This document shows, one piece after another, positions 16,574 to 24,541 of a stretch of DNA of 26,649 nucleotides (its first letter is position 1; each line of letters starts with the position of its first letter). Under the pieces are notes generated by a model, which saw only the letters and a program-made list of their open reading frames with translations, made no database searches and was not told where the DNA came from. The position numbers were made by a program, and so were the translations under genes. The DNA comes from Verrucomicrobiales bacterium (GTDB lineage: Bacteria > Verrucomicrobiota > Verrucomicrobiia > Limisphaerales > UBA1096), in assembly GCA_002721375.1 (NCBI GenBank), contig PBKH01000064.1:21249-47897 (forward strand), written 5' to 3'.

Positions 16574-18007
16574 GTGAATCGCGTTTTTCTGCTACTACTT
16601 TTCATTCCGCTCGGCCAAATGACCGAAGCACAGACCCAGCGGCCCAATTTTCTCATCATCATGGCCGATGACTGCACGTACAACGACCTTCCTTTGTATG
16701 GTGGCCAAAACGCCCGGACGCCAAACATCGATCGCTTAGCCAAGCAAGGGCTCACGTTCAACAGAGCCTATCTTGCGGAAGCGATGTGCCAGCCCTGCCG
16801 CGCCGAGTTGATGACCGGCCAGTATCCGCTACACAACGGCTGTGCTTGGAACCATTCCGCCAGCCGGACTAACGTGAAAAGCATACCGCATCGCCTTGGT
16901 TCACTCGGTTACCGCACCGGCATCGCCGGCAAGGTGCACGTCAAGCCAGCCTCGGCATTCCCGTTTGAAAATGTAGGTGGATTTGATCCCAACTGCGTTC
17001 GCAATCCCACGCGCATACACGAGCTCGATGGAATTCGCGACTTCATGTCGCGGGATGACAAGCAGCCGTTCTGCCTTGTCGTTGCTCTGGTTGAACCGCA
17101 TGTACCTTGGGTCATGGGCGACTCGTCGCAGTACCCACCAGCTAGTCTTAAACTCCCGCCGAATATCGCCGATACGCCGCGCACCCGTCAGGACTTTGCC
17201 AAGTATCTAGCCGAGATCACTTACATGGACAGCCAGGTCGGGCAGGTTCTCGAAACTCTCAATGCTACCAGCGGCTCGGACAATACCTTGGTGTTTTTCA
17301 CCTCCGAACAAGGTTCGCAGTTTCCCGGTAACAAGTGGACGAACTGGAACACAGGCATCCAGACCGCGCTGGTTGCCTGCTGGCCCGAACACATCGCGGC
17401 TGATAAACGCACCGATGCCCTTGTGCAATACGCCGACATCCTTCCCACGCTCGTCGATCTCGCCGGCGGCAAACCGGGTGCACACTCCTACGACGGCACG
17501 AGCTTTCGAGATGTCCTATTTGGCAAAAAACAGGTTCACCGGCAATTCGTCTACGGCATGCACAACAACATCCCTGAGGGGCCGCCCTACCCTATCCGCT
17601 CCGTGAACGACGGCGAGTACCACTACATTCGCAACCTGTTACCTAACGAAATTTATATCGAGAAACACCTCATGGGAATCCGCGGCAATGGCACGCTTAA
17701 CAATCCATACTGGGGCACTTGGATATGGGACTCATGGAAAACACCCCGAAGTTACCGACTGGTGAAGCGCTACATGCACCGACCGGCTGAACAGCTTTAC
17801 CGCGTAACCGATGACCCCTATGAAATGAACAATTTGATCTCAGACGAGACCAAGGCCAAGCATTTGGCCAAACTTCGGGCCGAGCTGGATCGGTGGATGA
17901 AAGTACAGAACGATCCCGGCGCTGCGGTCGACACCCCTGAGGCTATCCAAGCTTCAAAAAGAGGAGAGCACCTTCATGGAACTTTGGCAAACCAGTCGGT
18001 CAAATAA
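16574..18007 (+). CDS. Type I (S1, formylglycine-dependent) sulfatase
   Basis: A 477-residue exported sulfatase with a signal peptide at 1-20 and GTG start. Calcium ligands Asp32-Asp33 sit in IIMADDC. The formylglycine motif is CQPCRAELMTG, with Cys72 the residue to be oxidised and Arg76 following; the usual Ser or Thr at position 75 is Cys. Later, TSEQG (Glu245, Gln246) occupies the place of the common SDHG or SDNG metal-site motif, followed by Lys254. C-terminal sulfatase features (ADILPTLVDLAG, LYRVTDDPYEMNNL) are intact, so the gene is complete. A formylglycine-generating or anaerobic maturase enzyme would be needed and is not in this window. With the adjoining glycosidase it probably desulfates a polysaccharide in the periplasm. 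S1 subfamily and substrate cannot be settled by eye. Confidence 0.92.
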   Translation: MNRVFLLLLFIPLGQMTEAQTQRPNFLIIMADDCTYNDLPLYGGQNARTPNIDRLAKQGLTFNRAYLAEAMCQPCRAELMTGQYPLHNGCAWNHSASRTNVKSIPHRLGSLGYRTGIAGKVHVKPASAFPFENVGGFDPNCVRNPTRIHELDGIRDFMSRDDKQPFCLVVALVEPHVPWVMGDSSQYPPASLKLPPNIADTPRTRQDFAKYLAEITYMDSQVGQVLETLNATSGSDNTLVFFTSEQGSQFPGNKWTNWNTGIQTALVACWPEHIAADKRTDALVQYADILPTLVDLAGGKPGAHSYDGTSFRDVLFGKKQVHRQFVYGMHNNIPEGPPYPIRSVNDGEYHYIRNLLPNEIYIEKHLMGIRGNGTLNNPYWGTWIWDSWKTPRSYRLVKRYMHRPAEQLYRVTDDPYEMNNLISDETKAKHLAKLRAELDRWMKVQNDPGAAVDTPEAIQASKRGEHLHGTLANQSVK

Positions 18008-18086
18008 GAAACACAATCAAATATCAAGCCGAGTCAAACTCATCGTAGCTTGAACAAGCGTAGCATTGAATTCGGATTAAGCTGCT

Positions 18087-19142
18087 TCACCTGCAGCTAG
18101 ATTTGATCTTTTCAAACAAATCCTTACTTGTCGATTTTTCTGGCCAAGACACGACACCATTGAAATCCAACGTCACGGGCCAGACCTCTCCGCCCAACTC
18201 TCTGGCACGCAAGATACAAGTTCGCCGGTGACCTGACCGGGTGTAAACGACCATGCCACCACCTCCACCTGCGCCACAGGTTTTGCGGCCAAGTATATGC
18301 TCTTCCAGATCACGACAATACTTTCGATGTGCAATGCTATCGCAGCTAGTGTGAAGAAGATAAAGACTCTCACAAGACAGATTTAGATTGTTGATGTAGC
18401 CTTCCATATCGCCGCATTCGAGCGCCATCGCCATGGAATTCGCCGCATCCCGTAGAGAAAGCATGGCGGTAAAAGTTTTCGAATCCTTCATGCCATAGGA
18501 GTCTAGAATATCCTGATGAATATTCCCAGATACATGGGCCTCGCTGGTATAGATCACGAGTGAATTATACTCTAGCTCCATAAGAGTGTCGTTAGAAAGC
18601 TTCAGAGCTCGATGCGCAACGCCACCGCCCTTTGCGTAATCCAATTTATTGATACCACCGAAGGCGGCCGCAAAAGAATCCTGACTGCCACCTGGGTACC
18701 CCAAGTCTTTACGCTCTATTTCATTGGCGATCCGAGCCGTCTCAATCGGCGTCCGCTTCTGACCAAACGCATGATCTAGTGCGGCGACTACTGCCACCCC
18801 AAGAGCCCCGCTGCCACCCAGCCCCGCACCAGCCGGAACATCAGACTCCGTCACAAGCAGGATGGACTCATCCTCCGGAACCAACCTGCGAACAAATGCT
18901 TGAAGAAAATCCAGCCTACCCTTTGGAAGACCTGAAACTTTATCAGCTGTAACACCGATTTGAAGATCCTCCGAATAAATAGTAACCCCATTGCCTGCGG
19001 CTAATCGATCGACTGAAGCAAACACATGCCGATTTATAGCAAAGTTTATAACGGTGCCACCCTGCTCAACTGAAAAGGGCGGTGCATCAGTGCCACCCCC
19101 TGCGGGATCAACACGGACGGGTGCTCGACTGCAGGATTTCAA
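18087..19142 (-). CDS. GHMP-family sugar kinase, closest to D-glycero-D-manno-heptose 7-phosphate kinase
   Basis: A 351-residue ATP-dependent small-molecule kinase. GHMP motif 1 is SRAPVRVDPAGGGTDAPPF (5-23). The ATP-binding motif 2 is DVPAGAGLGGSGALGVAVVA (101-120). A likely catalytic Asp155 lies in YPGGSQDSFAAAFGG. Motif 3, CGAGGGGGMVVY, is near residue 296. The order and length match HddA-like heptose 7-phosphate kinases and related anomeric sugar kinases. The start appears to be TTG, because an in-frame TAG lies two codons upstream and motif 1 is already at its normal distance from the N-terminus. It is the last gene after the corrinoid protein and methyltransferase, with a 51-base gap. 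No other ADP-heptose pathway genes are nearby, so the substrate may be another sugar or cyclitol. Confidence 0.85.
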   Translation of the reverse strand: MKSCSRAPVRVDPAGGGTDAPPFSVEQGGTVINFAINRHVFASVDRLAAGNGVTIYSEDLQIGVTADKVSGLPKGRLDFLQAFVRRLVPEDESILLVTESDVPAGAGLGGSGALGVAVVAALDHAFGQKRTPIETARIANEIERKDLGYPGGSQDSFAAAFGGINKLDYAKGGGVAHRALKLSNDTLMELEYNSLVIYTSEAHVSGNIHQDILDSYGMKDSKTFTAMLSLRDAANSMAMALECGDMEGYINNLNLSCESLYLLHTSCDSIAHRKYCRDLEEHILGRKTCGAGGGGGMVVYTRSGHRRTCILRARELGGEVWPVTLDFNGVVSWPEKSTSKDLFEKIKSSCR

Positions 19143-19193
19143 AATCTAGAATTGTACCAATATGGTTCAATATAATATAAGTTAATCGATCTA

Positions 19194-20348
19194 TTAGCCT
19201 GTAATCTCTCGGCATAATTCGACCATATATTTCATGTTGTCTGGGGGAGCGGGTGGCGCCACGGAGCAAGCGGAAGAAAGAATAAACCCATCCATTTTTT
19301 CAGCCGCACCGAGTATCTGGGTTATCTCTTCCTTGATCTTGGCTGCATCACCCCTAAGTAATGTATTCACCGGATCAACATTGCCTTTAATAAAGATTTG
19401 ACCATTGAGCAATTGAATTGCCTCATTAATATCAACATCCCCCAATGGCGGCGGATCAAGACACTCGATGCCGCTCACACCCGTCTTGCAAAGAAGATCC
19501 AACCGGTCTCCGATTGCCCCACAAGTGTGCGTGTAGATGGGCTTACCCTCCTCGAGAACGGCTTTGGCCAAACGACTTTCGAATGGCAAAATAAATTCTT
19601 CATACATATCAGGACTCAAAAAACTACTGCCAGCAAAAGGACTGCTAATCTTTATGGCCTCTGCACCTCGCCGAATCTGCGCCACCGCAAGTGCGACGGA
19701 CCAATCAGTTGTTCGATCTATAATTTCCAACGATCTCTCAGGATCATCCAACAAGGCCATCAAACCTTCCTCCATACCCAAAATATTCAGGAAATGATCA
19801 AACGGTGCACGCACCTCTCCGTGCACGGAATAATCATCTCCAACCCGATCGATTACTCGGTCGAGAGTGCCAAATACATGCTCTTCAAATCCGTCAGAAT
19901 CAGTGATCGGAAGCGTTCCCTTGCTTGCCTGAAACGCAATAAAACTTTTAGGTGCCCAACCCAGCAAATTGTCCAGATCCAATTCGTCAAGAGTCGGACG
20001 CACGAATTCAGCCGACGGTTTGTAATAGGCATCGTCATCACGGGTACATTCAATTCTTGCACCATCGCTCATGAACAAAGTCGGTATGTCCGCATCATGA
20101 TCAGTTCGCTCGACCAAGTCCATGATCCCGTGAACCCTGCCAGGCTTATGACAAAGAATGCCGTCAAAATCATAAAGCTCCCGCATTCGTATAAGGCAAT
20201 CAGCCCAAAGAATGTTATCCGTGAAATAATCAATAGGATGCACACTAGTATTAATAATAGTATGCCCATTGGCCATTTGACACATAACCGGCGTTCTTTC
20301 AGGCCTTTGCCGATTCATGGCCATTGAAACGATTTCTTTAGATGTCAT
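19194..20348 (-). CDS. URO-D-superfamily corrinoid methyltransferase (MtaA/MtbA-like)
   Basis: A 384-residue TIM-barrel protein of the uroporphyrinogen decarboxylase superfamily. It carries the zinc-ligand pattern of methylcobamide methyltransferases: His274-x-Cys276 in YTHTCGAIGD and Cys361 in ILSSACSVAPPAPPDN. True heme-pathway HemE proteins lack this pattern. Family members move a methyl group between a corrinoid protein and a thiol or other acceptor, and some act on the methyl donor substrate. The corrinoid protein is encoded immediately upstream, supporting a two-component methyl-transfer system. The ATG start is backed by a strong Shine-Dalgarno at 20356-20362, 7 bases upstream. Donor and acceptor are unknown; coenzyme M is unlikely in such a bacterium, so tetrahydrofolate or a thiol is more plausible (inference). 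Confidence 0.85.
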   Translation of the reverse strand: MTSKEIVSMAMNRQRPERTPVMCQMANGHTIINTSVHPIDYFTDNILWADCLIRMRELYDFDGILCHKPGRVHGIMDLVERTDHDADIPTLFMSDGARIECTRDDDAYYKPSAEFVRPTLDELDLDNLLGWAPKSFIAFQASKGTLPITDSDGFEEHVFGTLDRVIDRVGDDYSVHGEVRAPFDHFLNILGMEEGLMALLDDPERSLEIIDRTTDWSVALAVAQIRRGAEAIKISSPFAGSSFLSPDMYEEFILPFESRLAKAVLEEGKPIYTHTCGAIGDRLDLLCKTGVSGIECLDPPPLGDVDINEAIQLLNGQIFIKGNVDPVNTLLRGDAAKIKEEITQILGAAEKMDGFILSSACSVAPPAPPDNMKYMVELCREITG

Positions 20349-20355
20349 GGCAAGG

Positions 20356-20362
20356 TCACCTT
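20356..20362 (-). promoter_or_regulatory. Strong Shine-Dalgarno for the URO-D methyltransferase
   Basis: AAGGTGA on the minus strand ends 7 bases before the ATG at 20348. It fixes the start and stands out because most genes in this window have no recognisable ribosome binding site. Confidence 0.6.
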
Positions 20363-20417
20363 AAATGGACTGCATTAAAAATTGGTGATGCGATTGCATA
20401 TGTAAGACTCTTGATAT

Positions 20418-21062
20418 TTAAAGAGAATCTTTGGGGTAAATTGACTTGAATAATTCAACGGCATCAGCCGCATCAGCACCATATCCATCAGCACCTATTT
20501 CATCAGCGAACATCTCGCTAACCGGAGCACCTCCCACACAAATCTTTACGTGATCCATTCCCGCTTCCCTGAATGCATCAATCACCACCTTCATGTAAGG
20601 CATTGTTGTCGTCAGTAATGCGCTCATTCCCACAATCCCGGCGCCATGCTCTCGAGCTGCCTTCAGAAAAGATTCTGCCGACTGGTCTACACCTAAATCA
20701 ACCATTTTAAATCCGGCTCCTTCTCCCATCATACAGACTAAGTTCTTTCCGATATCGTGCAAATCACCTTTCACCGTGCCCATCACAATCGTGGCAGTGG
20801 AAGTCGCTGCTCCCTGCTTCGTCAAGAGAGGCTTTAGAACAGCCATCCCTGCTTTCATGGCACGAGCGGCTATGAGAACTTGAGGAACATAAATGCGATT
20901 TCGCTTGAAGTCTTCACCAACAACGCTCATGCCAGCAATCAAACCTTCGTGAAGAACTTCTTCCACATCACTGCCTTCAGCCAATGCCTCCCGGGTCAAT
21001 TCCTCCACTTTGGGGGCTTTGCCCTCATAGAGAAACTGGTTCATCAACGCATAATCAGGCAT
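20418..21062 (-). CDS. Corrinoid (B12)-binding methyltransferase protein, MtbC/MttC-like
   Basis: A 214-residue cytoplasmic corrinoid carrier from the ATG at 21062 (a TTG at 21101 would add 13 residues). Residues about 5-85 form the helical cap domain seen in methionine synthase and methylamine corrinoid proteins (EVLHEGLIAGM ... RNRIYVPQVLIAARAM). Residues about 90-214 form the B12-binding Rossmann-like domain with the axial-ligand motif D-L-H-D-I-G (Asp100, His102, Gly105) and GMSALLTTTMPYM. It would hold the cobalamin that cycles between methyl-Co(III) and Co(I). The adjacent URO-D-type enzyme, 69 bases downstream, is its likely partner. No reductive activator of the RamA type is in the window. 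Family assignment is firm; the methyl donor is unknown. Confidence 0.9.
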   Translation of the reverse strand: MPDYALMNQFLYEGKAPKVEELTREALAEGSDVEEVLHEGLIAGMSVVGEDFKRNRIYVPQVLIAARAMKAGMAVLKPLLTKQGAATSTATIVMGTVKGDLHDIGKNLVCMMGEGAGFKMVDLGVDQSAESFLKAAREHGAGIVGMSALLTTTMPYMKVVIDAFREAGMDHVKICVGGAPVSEMFADEIGADGYGADAADAVELFKSIYPKDSL

Positions 21063-21144
21063 AAAATTTTTCTTTAATGACGGAACACCTTCGGTAAACA
21101 ACTAGATACAACCAAATCAGCGTAATGAAAAGAGGAAGCAACAC
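21055..21144 (-). CDS. Possible 29-residue single-span membrane protein
   Basis: A GTG-started frame in the 173-base gap upstream of the corrinoid gene encodes a hydrophobic stretch (LLPLFITLIWLYLVVY) followed by a basic tail (RRCSVIKEKFYA). Its stop overlaps the corrinoid gene's start by 8 bases. No Shine-Dalgarno is seen, and two other frames in this gap are also open for 24-26 codons, so this may be chance in T-rich DNA. An ATG-started frame immediately upstream (MGHWYYEYG) would join it with a one-base shift. Confidence 0.22.
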   Translation of the reverse strand: MLLPLFITLIWLYLVVYRRCSVIKEKFYA

Positions 21145-21235
21145 CCATATTCATAATACCAATGACCCATAAGTAGTGCTGGCTTGCCCATAAAGCACCT
21201 TGAAATCGTAAACTTTATGAAGCAAATCGACCCGC

Positions 21236-22474
21236 TCAATTCAAAGCACCGAATATCGTTTGGCCAAGATCTCGAACGGCGGTTTCATCTCCCTGAAGGT
21301 GAATAGTTCGGTGAATGTGGGTGCCTGATTCGCCAGGCTTTAGCTCGAGCGCGGGAGAGGAAGACTCCAACTCGTAAAAGGGGCCAAGCGGCTTTGCACC
21401 AGGGCTAGGCGGTCCGTCGTTGTAGCTGTTGATCACGTCTCCCTTAAACGGTTCATCCTGCAGTTCCCACATAGAGTTGACGTAATCCGTGACGCCTTCC
21501 GGCTTGGTATACTGCACGAGGGTCAACAGTTGCCGGGTAGCGTCGTAGCTACCAAGCAAAGGCTTGGCGCGCTGCGGATTGAGTCCGATCTTGCTTCGAT
21601 ACTGACCGTCACCGGAAAAACGAATCAACCCATCGGACACCCTCAATCGCTCTGCCGGCACGGTTCCGAAATAGTCAGCATTTACGATTGAGCCAAGTTC
21701 GGCCTCGTCGCCCTCAACGAATGGCACAAGCACAGTCGTCTCCTCCGAATGCTTGTACATGCCCAGAATCCAGATTGACAACAAGCCCCCTTGCTTGGTC
21801 CACGCATGCTCCCCGATATTCGTCAACACGTTCTCTGTCTCATAGGCAACGGCACGCACCCCCGAAGGCAGAACCGTACCAAGCATTTCGCCGATTTTTG
21901 CCCGGTCGAACAGTCGAACGGTACGTTCGACCCTTAAACTGAACTCAGTTTCAGAATAGTTTTTGATGGTTGCCTCGTGCAGGAAAGTCACTTCGCTATC
22001 CGATTTTGCAGTCACCTTGTATGGTACGGTGTCAATCACAGCCGGGGTCTGCCAATGCTTCAGATCGAACGGATCGCCTTTCTTAAAAAAGATGGAAAAT
22101 TGACCGCCCTCCGGCCCTAGCCAAAAGCGGTCCTCACCGCCGAAGGCGTTGATGTGCGGCCCAAGTTTATCGGATGCAATAAGGTCGTAATTGATCCAGC
22201 CATGACTTGGGGCAACGTCGCCACCCACGGTACTGGTCATCACCCGACCCTGATAAGCAGGCACGATCGCCACCTGCGGTTGGCCCTCCCCGTGGCCAAG
22301 CGTGACGACCTCGACATGATTCTTTAGGAAGGAAACATCCTCTGAAAATGTCATTTCTTTCTTGTATGTAGCGCCCTTGGCCAATCTCTTGGTTGAATCG
22401 GTGCTGCTGCAGCCCAACTGAAAAAGAGCGAACGAAGCAGTAGCAACCAACGGTGTGATAAAGATCCGGTTCAT
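21236..22474 (-). CDS. DUF6786-type probable lipoprotein
   Basis: A 412-residue protein with an N-terminal signal ending in LFQLGCSS, giving a probable lipid-anchored Cys22 (the -3 position is Gln, so the lipobox is imperfect). The mature part is beta-rich. Segments such as VINSYNDGPPSPGAKPLGPFYELESS and HIHRTIHLQG near the C-terminus are those I associate with the DUF6786 family, common in Bacteroidota and PVC bacteria and thought to have a mutarotase-like sandwich fold. A sugar-related envelope function is likely but not shown. It begins 17 bases after the proline-tailed hypothetical gene, consistent with the same transcript. A 173-base gap separates it from the corrinoid gene downstream. 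No catalytic residues can be assigned. Confidence 0.72.
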   Translation of the reverse strand: MNRIFITPLVATASFALFQLGCSSTDSTKRLAKGATYKKEMTFSEDVSFLKNHVEVVTLGHGEGQPQVAIVPAYQGRVMTSTVGGDVAPSHGWINYDLIASDKLGPHINAFGGEDRFWLGPEGGQFSIFFKKGDPFDLKHWQTPAVIDTVPYKVTAKSDSEVTFLHEATIKNYSETEFSLRVERTVRLFDRAKIGEMLGTVLPSGVRAVAYETENVLTNIGEHAWTKQGGLLSIWILGMYKHSEETTVLVPFVEGDEAELGSIVNADYFGTVPAERLRVSDGLIRFSGDGQYRSKIGLNPQRAKPLLGSYDATRQLLTLVQYTKPEGVTDYVNSMWELQDEPFKGDVINSYNDGPPSPGAKPLGPFYELESSSPALELKPGESGTHIHRTIHLQGDETAVRDLGQTIFGALN

Positions 22475-22491
22475 GGCACATTCAGGGCAAA

Positions 22492-23472
22492 CTAACGCCG
22501 AGGCGAATTGGTCGTAGGTACCGGCACAGGCGGCTTGATCTTTGGAATCGGCCGCGGCTTGTTTTCAGGCACAATAATCGGCTCTGGCTCTTCGCCACCC
22601 TTCTTCTTAGAAGGAAGATCGTCTGGCCTCGTGAGCTTGAAGCCACCCACAACAACAATATTGCCATCCCTAAAATCGAGACGAGGACGATCGGACGCAA
22701 TCAGATATTGACGGCGCACTTTAATTTGCCCATCCGGGTCTATCACCGAGTAGGTGTACTCCCTGCCCCCTGACTGGCAAAGAACATGAAGATTGCCCTT
22801 GGGATCGACCTGAGCCTTAGGCGTGTTAAACGACACCATTGAACAGACCGGCATCACGCGATGCACTTTCCCACCTGGACCATCGTCTACACGGGCATAC
22901 AGGCTCATCGCCTTGAGGCGCTTGGCCTGCTGAAGAACATATCGTCGGATCTGCCTGGGCTGGCCGGAGGGATCGCCATTCTCGAGTGGAAGCCCAAATG
23001 CCTGCTCCCACAGAACGGCGCCGTTGGAGACGTCAAATTTGACCGCCTTAGTACTAATTTGTTTCCCCCACTGACGAATGTAAACCTTGGCAGTCAAAAG
23101 GTAGCGACCAGCTTGCTCGAGCGCGTAATAAGGAGAAATGTCGATCTCCTTCGTTGCACGAATGGAAGACTCAACTGTGAATCGACCTTTCACGGGGGGC
23201 GGATCAGTAATGGGCGGAATCTCCTCACCGGTCTCAGTCTCGACCTGAAATTGTAGCCATTCGTTGTCCTCACCAAAAACCAAAGTCTGCCCGGAAAAAT
23301 TGACGACCTTGACCCGAACCGGAAGCGTCTCGCGCGGCAGGAACCGATCTTTTTCAAGCTCTACAGTGACCTGCACCTGCGCCTGCACAATGACGCACAT
23401 TGCAAACCACAAAACCGCAACGGTCACGCATTGGCGACTGACGACTGGAATGATTGAACAGATCATGTGCAT
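22492..23472 (-). CDS. Secreted protein of unknown function with proline-rich C-terminal tail
   Basis: I do not recognise this family. The ATG at 23472 gives 326 residues; a TTG at 23511, overlapping the PPIase stop as TTGA, would add 13 and cannot be excluded. A hydrophobic segment (about 17-31, ending VQAQ) is a likely signal peptide. Next is an immunoglobulin-like or macroglobulin-like beta region (VTVELEKDRFLPRETLPVRV ... ISPYYALEQAGRYLLTAKVY). A second beta-rich part around residues 215-275 has WD/YVTN-like strands (VDPKGNLHVLCQSGGREYTY). The last ~40 residues are basic then proline-rich (KKKGG, PEPIIVPENKPRPIPKIKPP). It lies directly downstream of a SurA-like PPIase and may be its client, or may sense an envelope component; both are guesses. 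Confidence 0.7.
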   Translation of the reverse strand: MHMICSIIPVVSRQCVTVAVLWFAMCVIVQAQVQVTVELEKDRFLPRETLPVRVKVVNFSGQTLVFGEDNEWLQFQVETETGEEIPPITDPPPVKGRFTVESSIRATKEIDISPYYALEQAGRYLLTAKVYIRQWGKQISTKAVKFDVSNGAVLWEQAFGLPLENGDPSGQPRQIRRYVLQQAKRLKAMSLYARVDDGPGGKVHRVMPVCSMVSFNTPKAQVDPKGNLHVLCQSGGREYTYSVIDPDGQIKVRRQYLIASDRPRLDFRDGNIVVVGGFKLTRPDDLPSKKKGGEEPEPIIVPENKPRPIPKIKPPVPVPTTNSPRR

Positions 23473-23507
23473 CTCGAAAAGTCTGACCCTAGGCCGGTTA
23501 AGATAAA

Positions 23508-24494
23508 TCAAAAAGAAAACTGCCGGACGTGGGATTTGCGTTTAAGCCGCTCGTACCATTTGTCCTGGCGGGCCTGTTGTTCAGTCTCCAGCAAAATTTG
23601 CTCAATCTGCTCGCGCACTTCGGACAGGCTACGAAGCTTAGCTTGGTTCAACTCCTCACAGCGCAGAATGAAGCAACCCCGTTCCGTTGTAACTACAGGA
23701 CTGAACTGGCCTTGGCCAAGCGCGAAGGCAGCCTGATCAAGGGCTGGCTCAAGATCTCCCCGCTTGACCCATCCGGGCCGTAGTCCCCCGTTTACACGGT
23801 TGAGATCAGAGTATACCGAGGCGGTACGAGCAAAAGATTCCCCCGACTTCAGCACTTGGTGAACCTCATCGGCCAGCTTGCGAGTAGCAGACCCACCACC
23901 GTGGACTTTGTCATCAAGAAAAATGATTCGGAGCTGAATCTCAACACCAGCACGAAATGATTCCTTATTGGACACATAATACTCCTCGATTTGCCGAGGG
24001 GAGATGACGATGTTGGCCTTTGAAACGAACTGGTTGACCATAACCATCTGTATGATCTTTTCCCTCTCCAACCGGGCAAACTCCTCGTAAGTCATATCGC
24101 TTTGACGTAGGGACTTGATCAGTGTAGATCGGTTGCCATAGTTAGTACGAATGTCCTCACGAATGCGCTGCTCGATGATTGACTCAGGCAGTTTGAATCC
24201 CTTCTCCTCGTACTCGCGCAGGACTAGTTCACGGCGGATCAACCCCTCGAGGGTATCCGCCTGAAGCTGAATGTATTTTTGACCAAACAAACGAGGCTGC
24301 CGAACAGCGTATTGGCTTCGTAACAGACTTGCTTCGCGGCGCATGGCAAGATCCACCATATGACGAGTGATGATCTTATTATTGACCTCGGCAACGATGC
24401 TATTGCGGCGGTCCGTGGGGACTTGGGCCGATACCGTTTGCGCGAACAGTACTGTTACTGCAGAAATGGAAAACAGGCTAAAAAACCTTCTCAT
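23508..24494 (-). CDS. SurA/PrsA-like periplasmic peptidyl-prolyl cis-trans isomerase (parvulin)
   Basis: A 328-residue exported foldase from the ATG at 24494; an upstream TTG at 24545 would put 17 residues ahead of the signal peptide. The signal is 1-23 (MRRFFSLFSISAVTVLF ... VSA). A SurA-N-like helical chaperone domain follows (about 30-165: VAEVNNKIITRHMVDLAM, LEGLIRRELVLREYEEKG). A single parvulin domain spans about 182-282 (IQLRIIFLDD, GLRPGWVKRGDLEPALDQAAF, GCFILRCEE). The end is a charged helix. E. coli SurA has two parvulin domains, so this is a one-domain version. It probably helps outer-membrane or secreted proteins fold. It follows the radical SAM gene closely (47 bases). Confidence 0.87.
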   Translation of the reverse strand: MRRFFSLFSISAVTVLFAQTVSAQVPTDRRNSIVAEVNNKIITRHMVDLAMRREASLLRSQYAVRQPRLFGQKYIQLQADTLEGLIRRELVLREYEEKGFKLPESIIEQRIREDIRTNYGNRSTLIKSLRQSDMTYEEFARLEREKIIQMVMVNQFVSKANIVISPRQIEEYYVSNKESFRAGVEIQLRIIFLDDKVHGGGSATRKLADEVHQVLKSGESFARTASVYSDLNRVNGGLRPGWVKRGDLEPALDQAAFALGQGQFSPVVTTERGCFILRCEELNQAKLRSLSEVREQIEQILLETEQQARQDKWYERLKRKSHVRQFSF

Positions 24495-24541
24495 TGGCAA
24501 CAAAGATGCTAGGCCCGTAAGGCAAGGCGGGTCAAGCGGCG

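Noticed and set aside
18080-18098. AGCTGC / GCAGCT hairpin between the convergent sulfatase and kinase genes
   Set aside because: It is a short 6-pair stem partly inside the kinase coding end, with only weak T content after it on the plus strand.
19398-20327. A 309-codon open frame on the plus strand
   Set aside because: It lies fully antisense to the URO-D methyltransferase, whose zinc motif and family features are clear; the antisense translation shows no recognisable domain.
19194-20348. Heme-biosynthetic uroporphyrinogen decarboxylase (HemE)
   Set aside because: The His-x-Cys plus distal Cys zinc pattern and the adjacent corrinoid protein fit methylcobamide methyltransferases instead.
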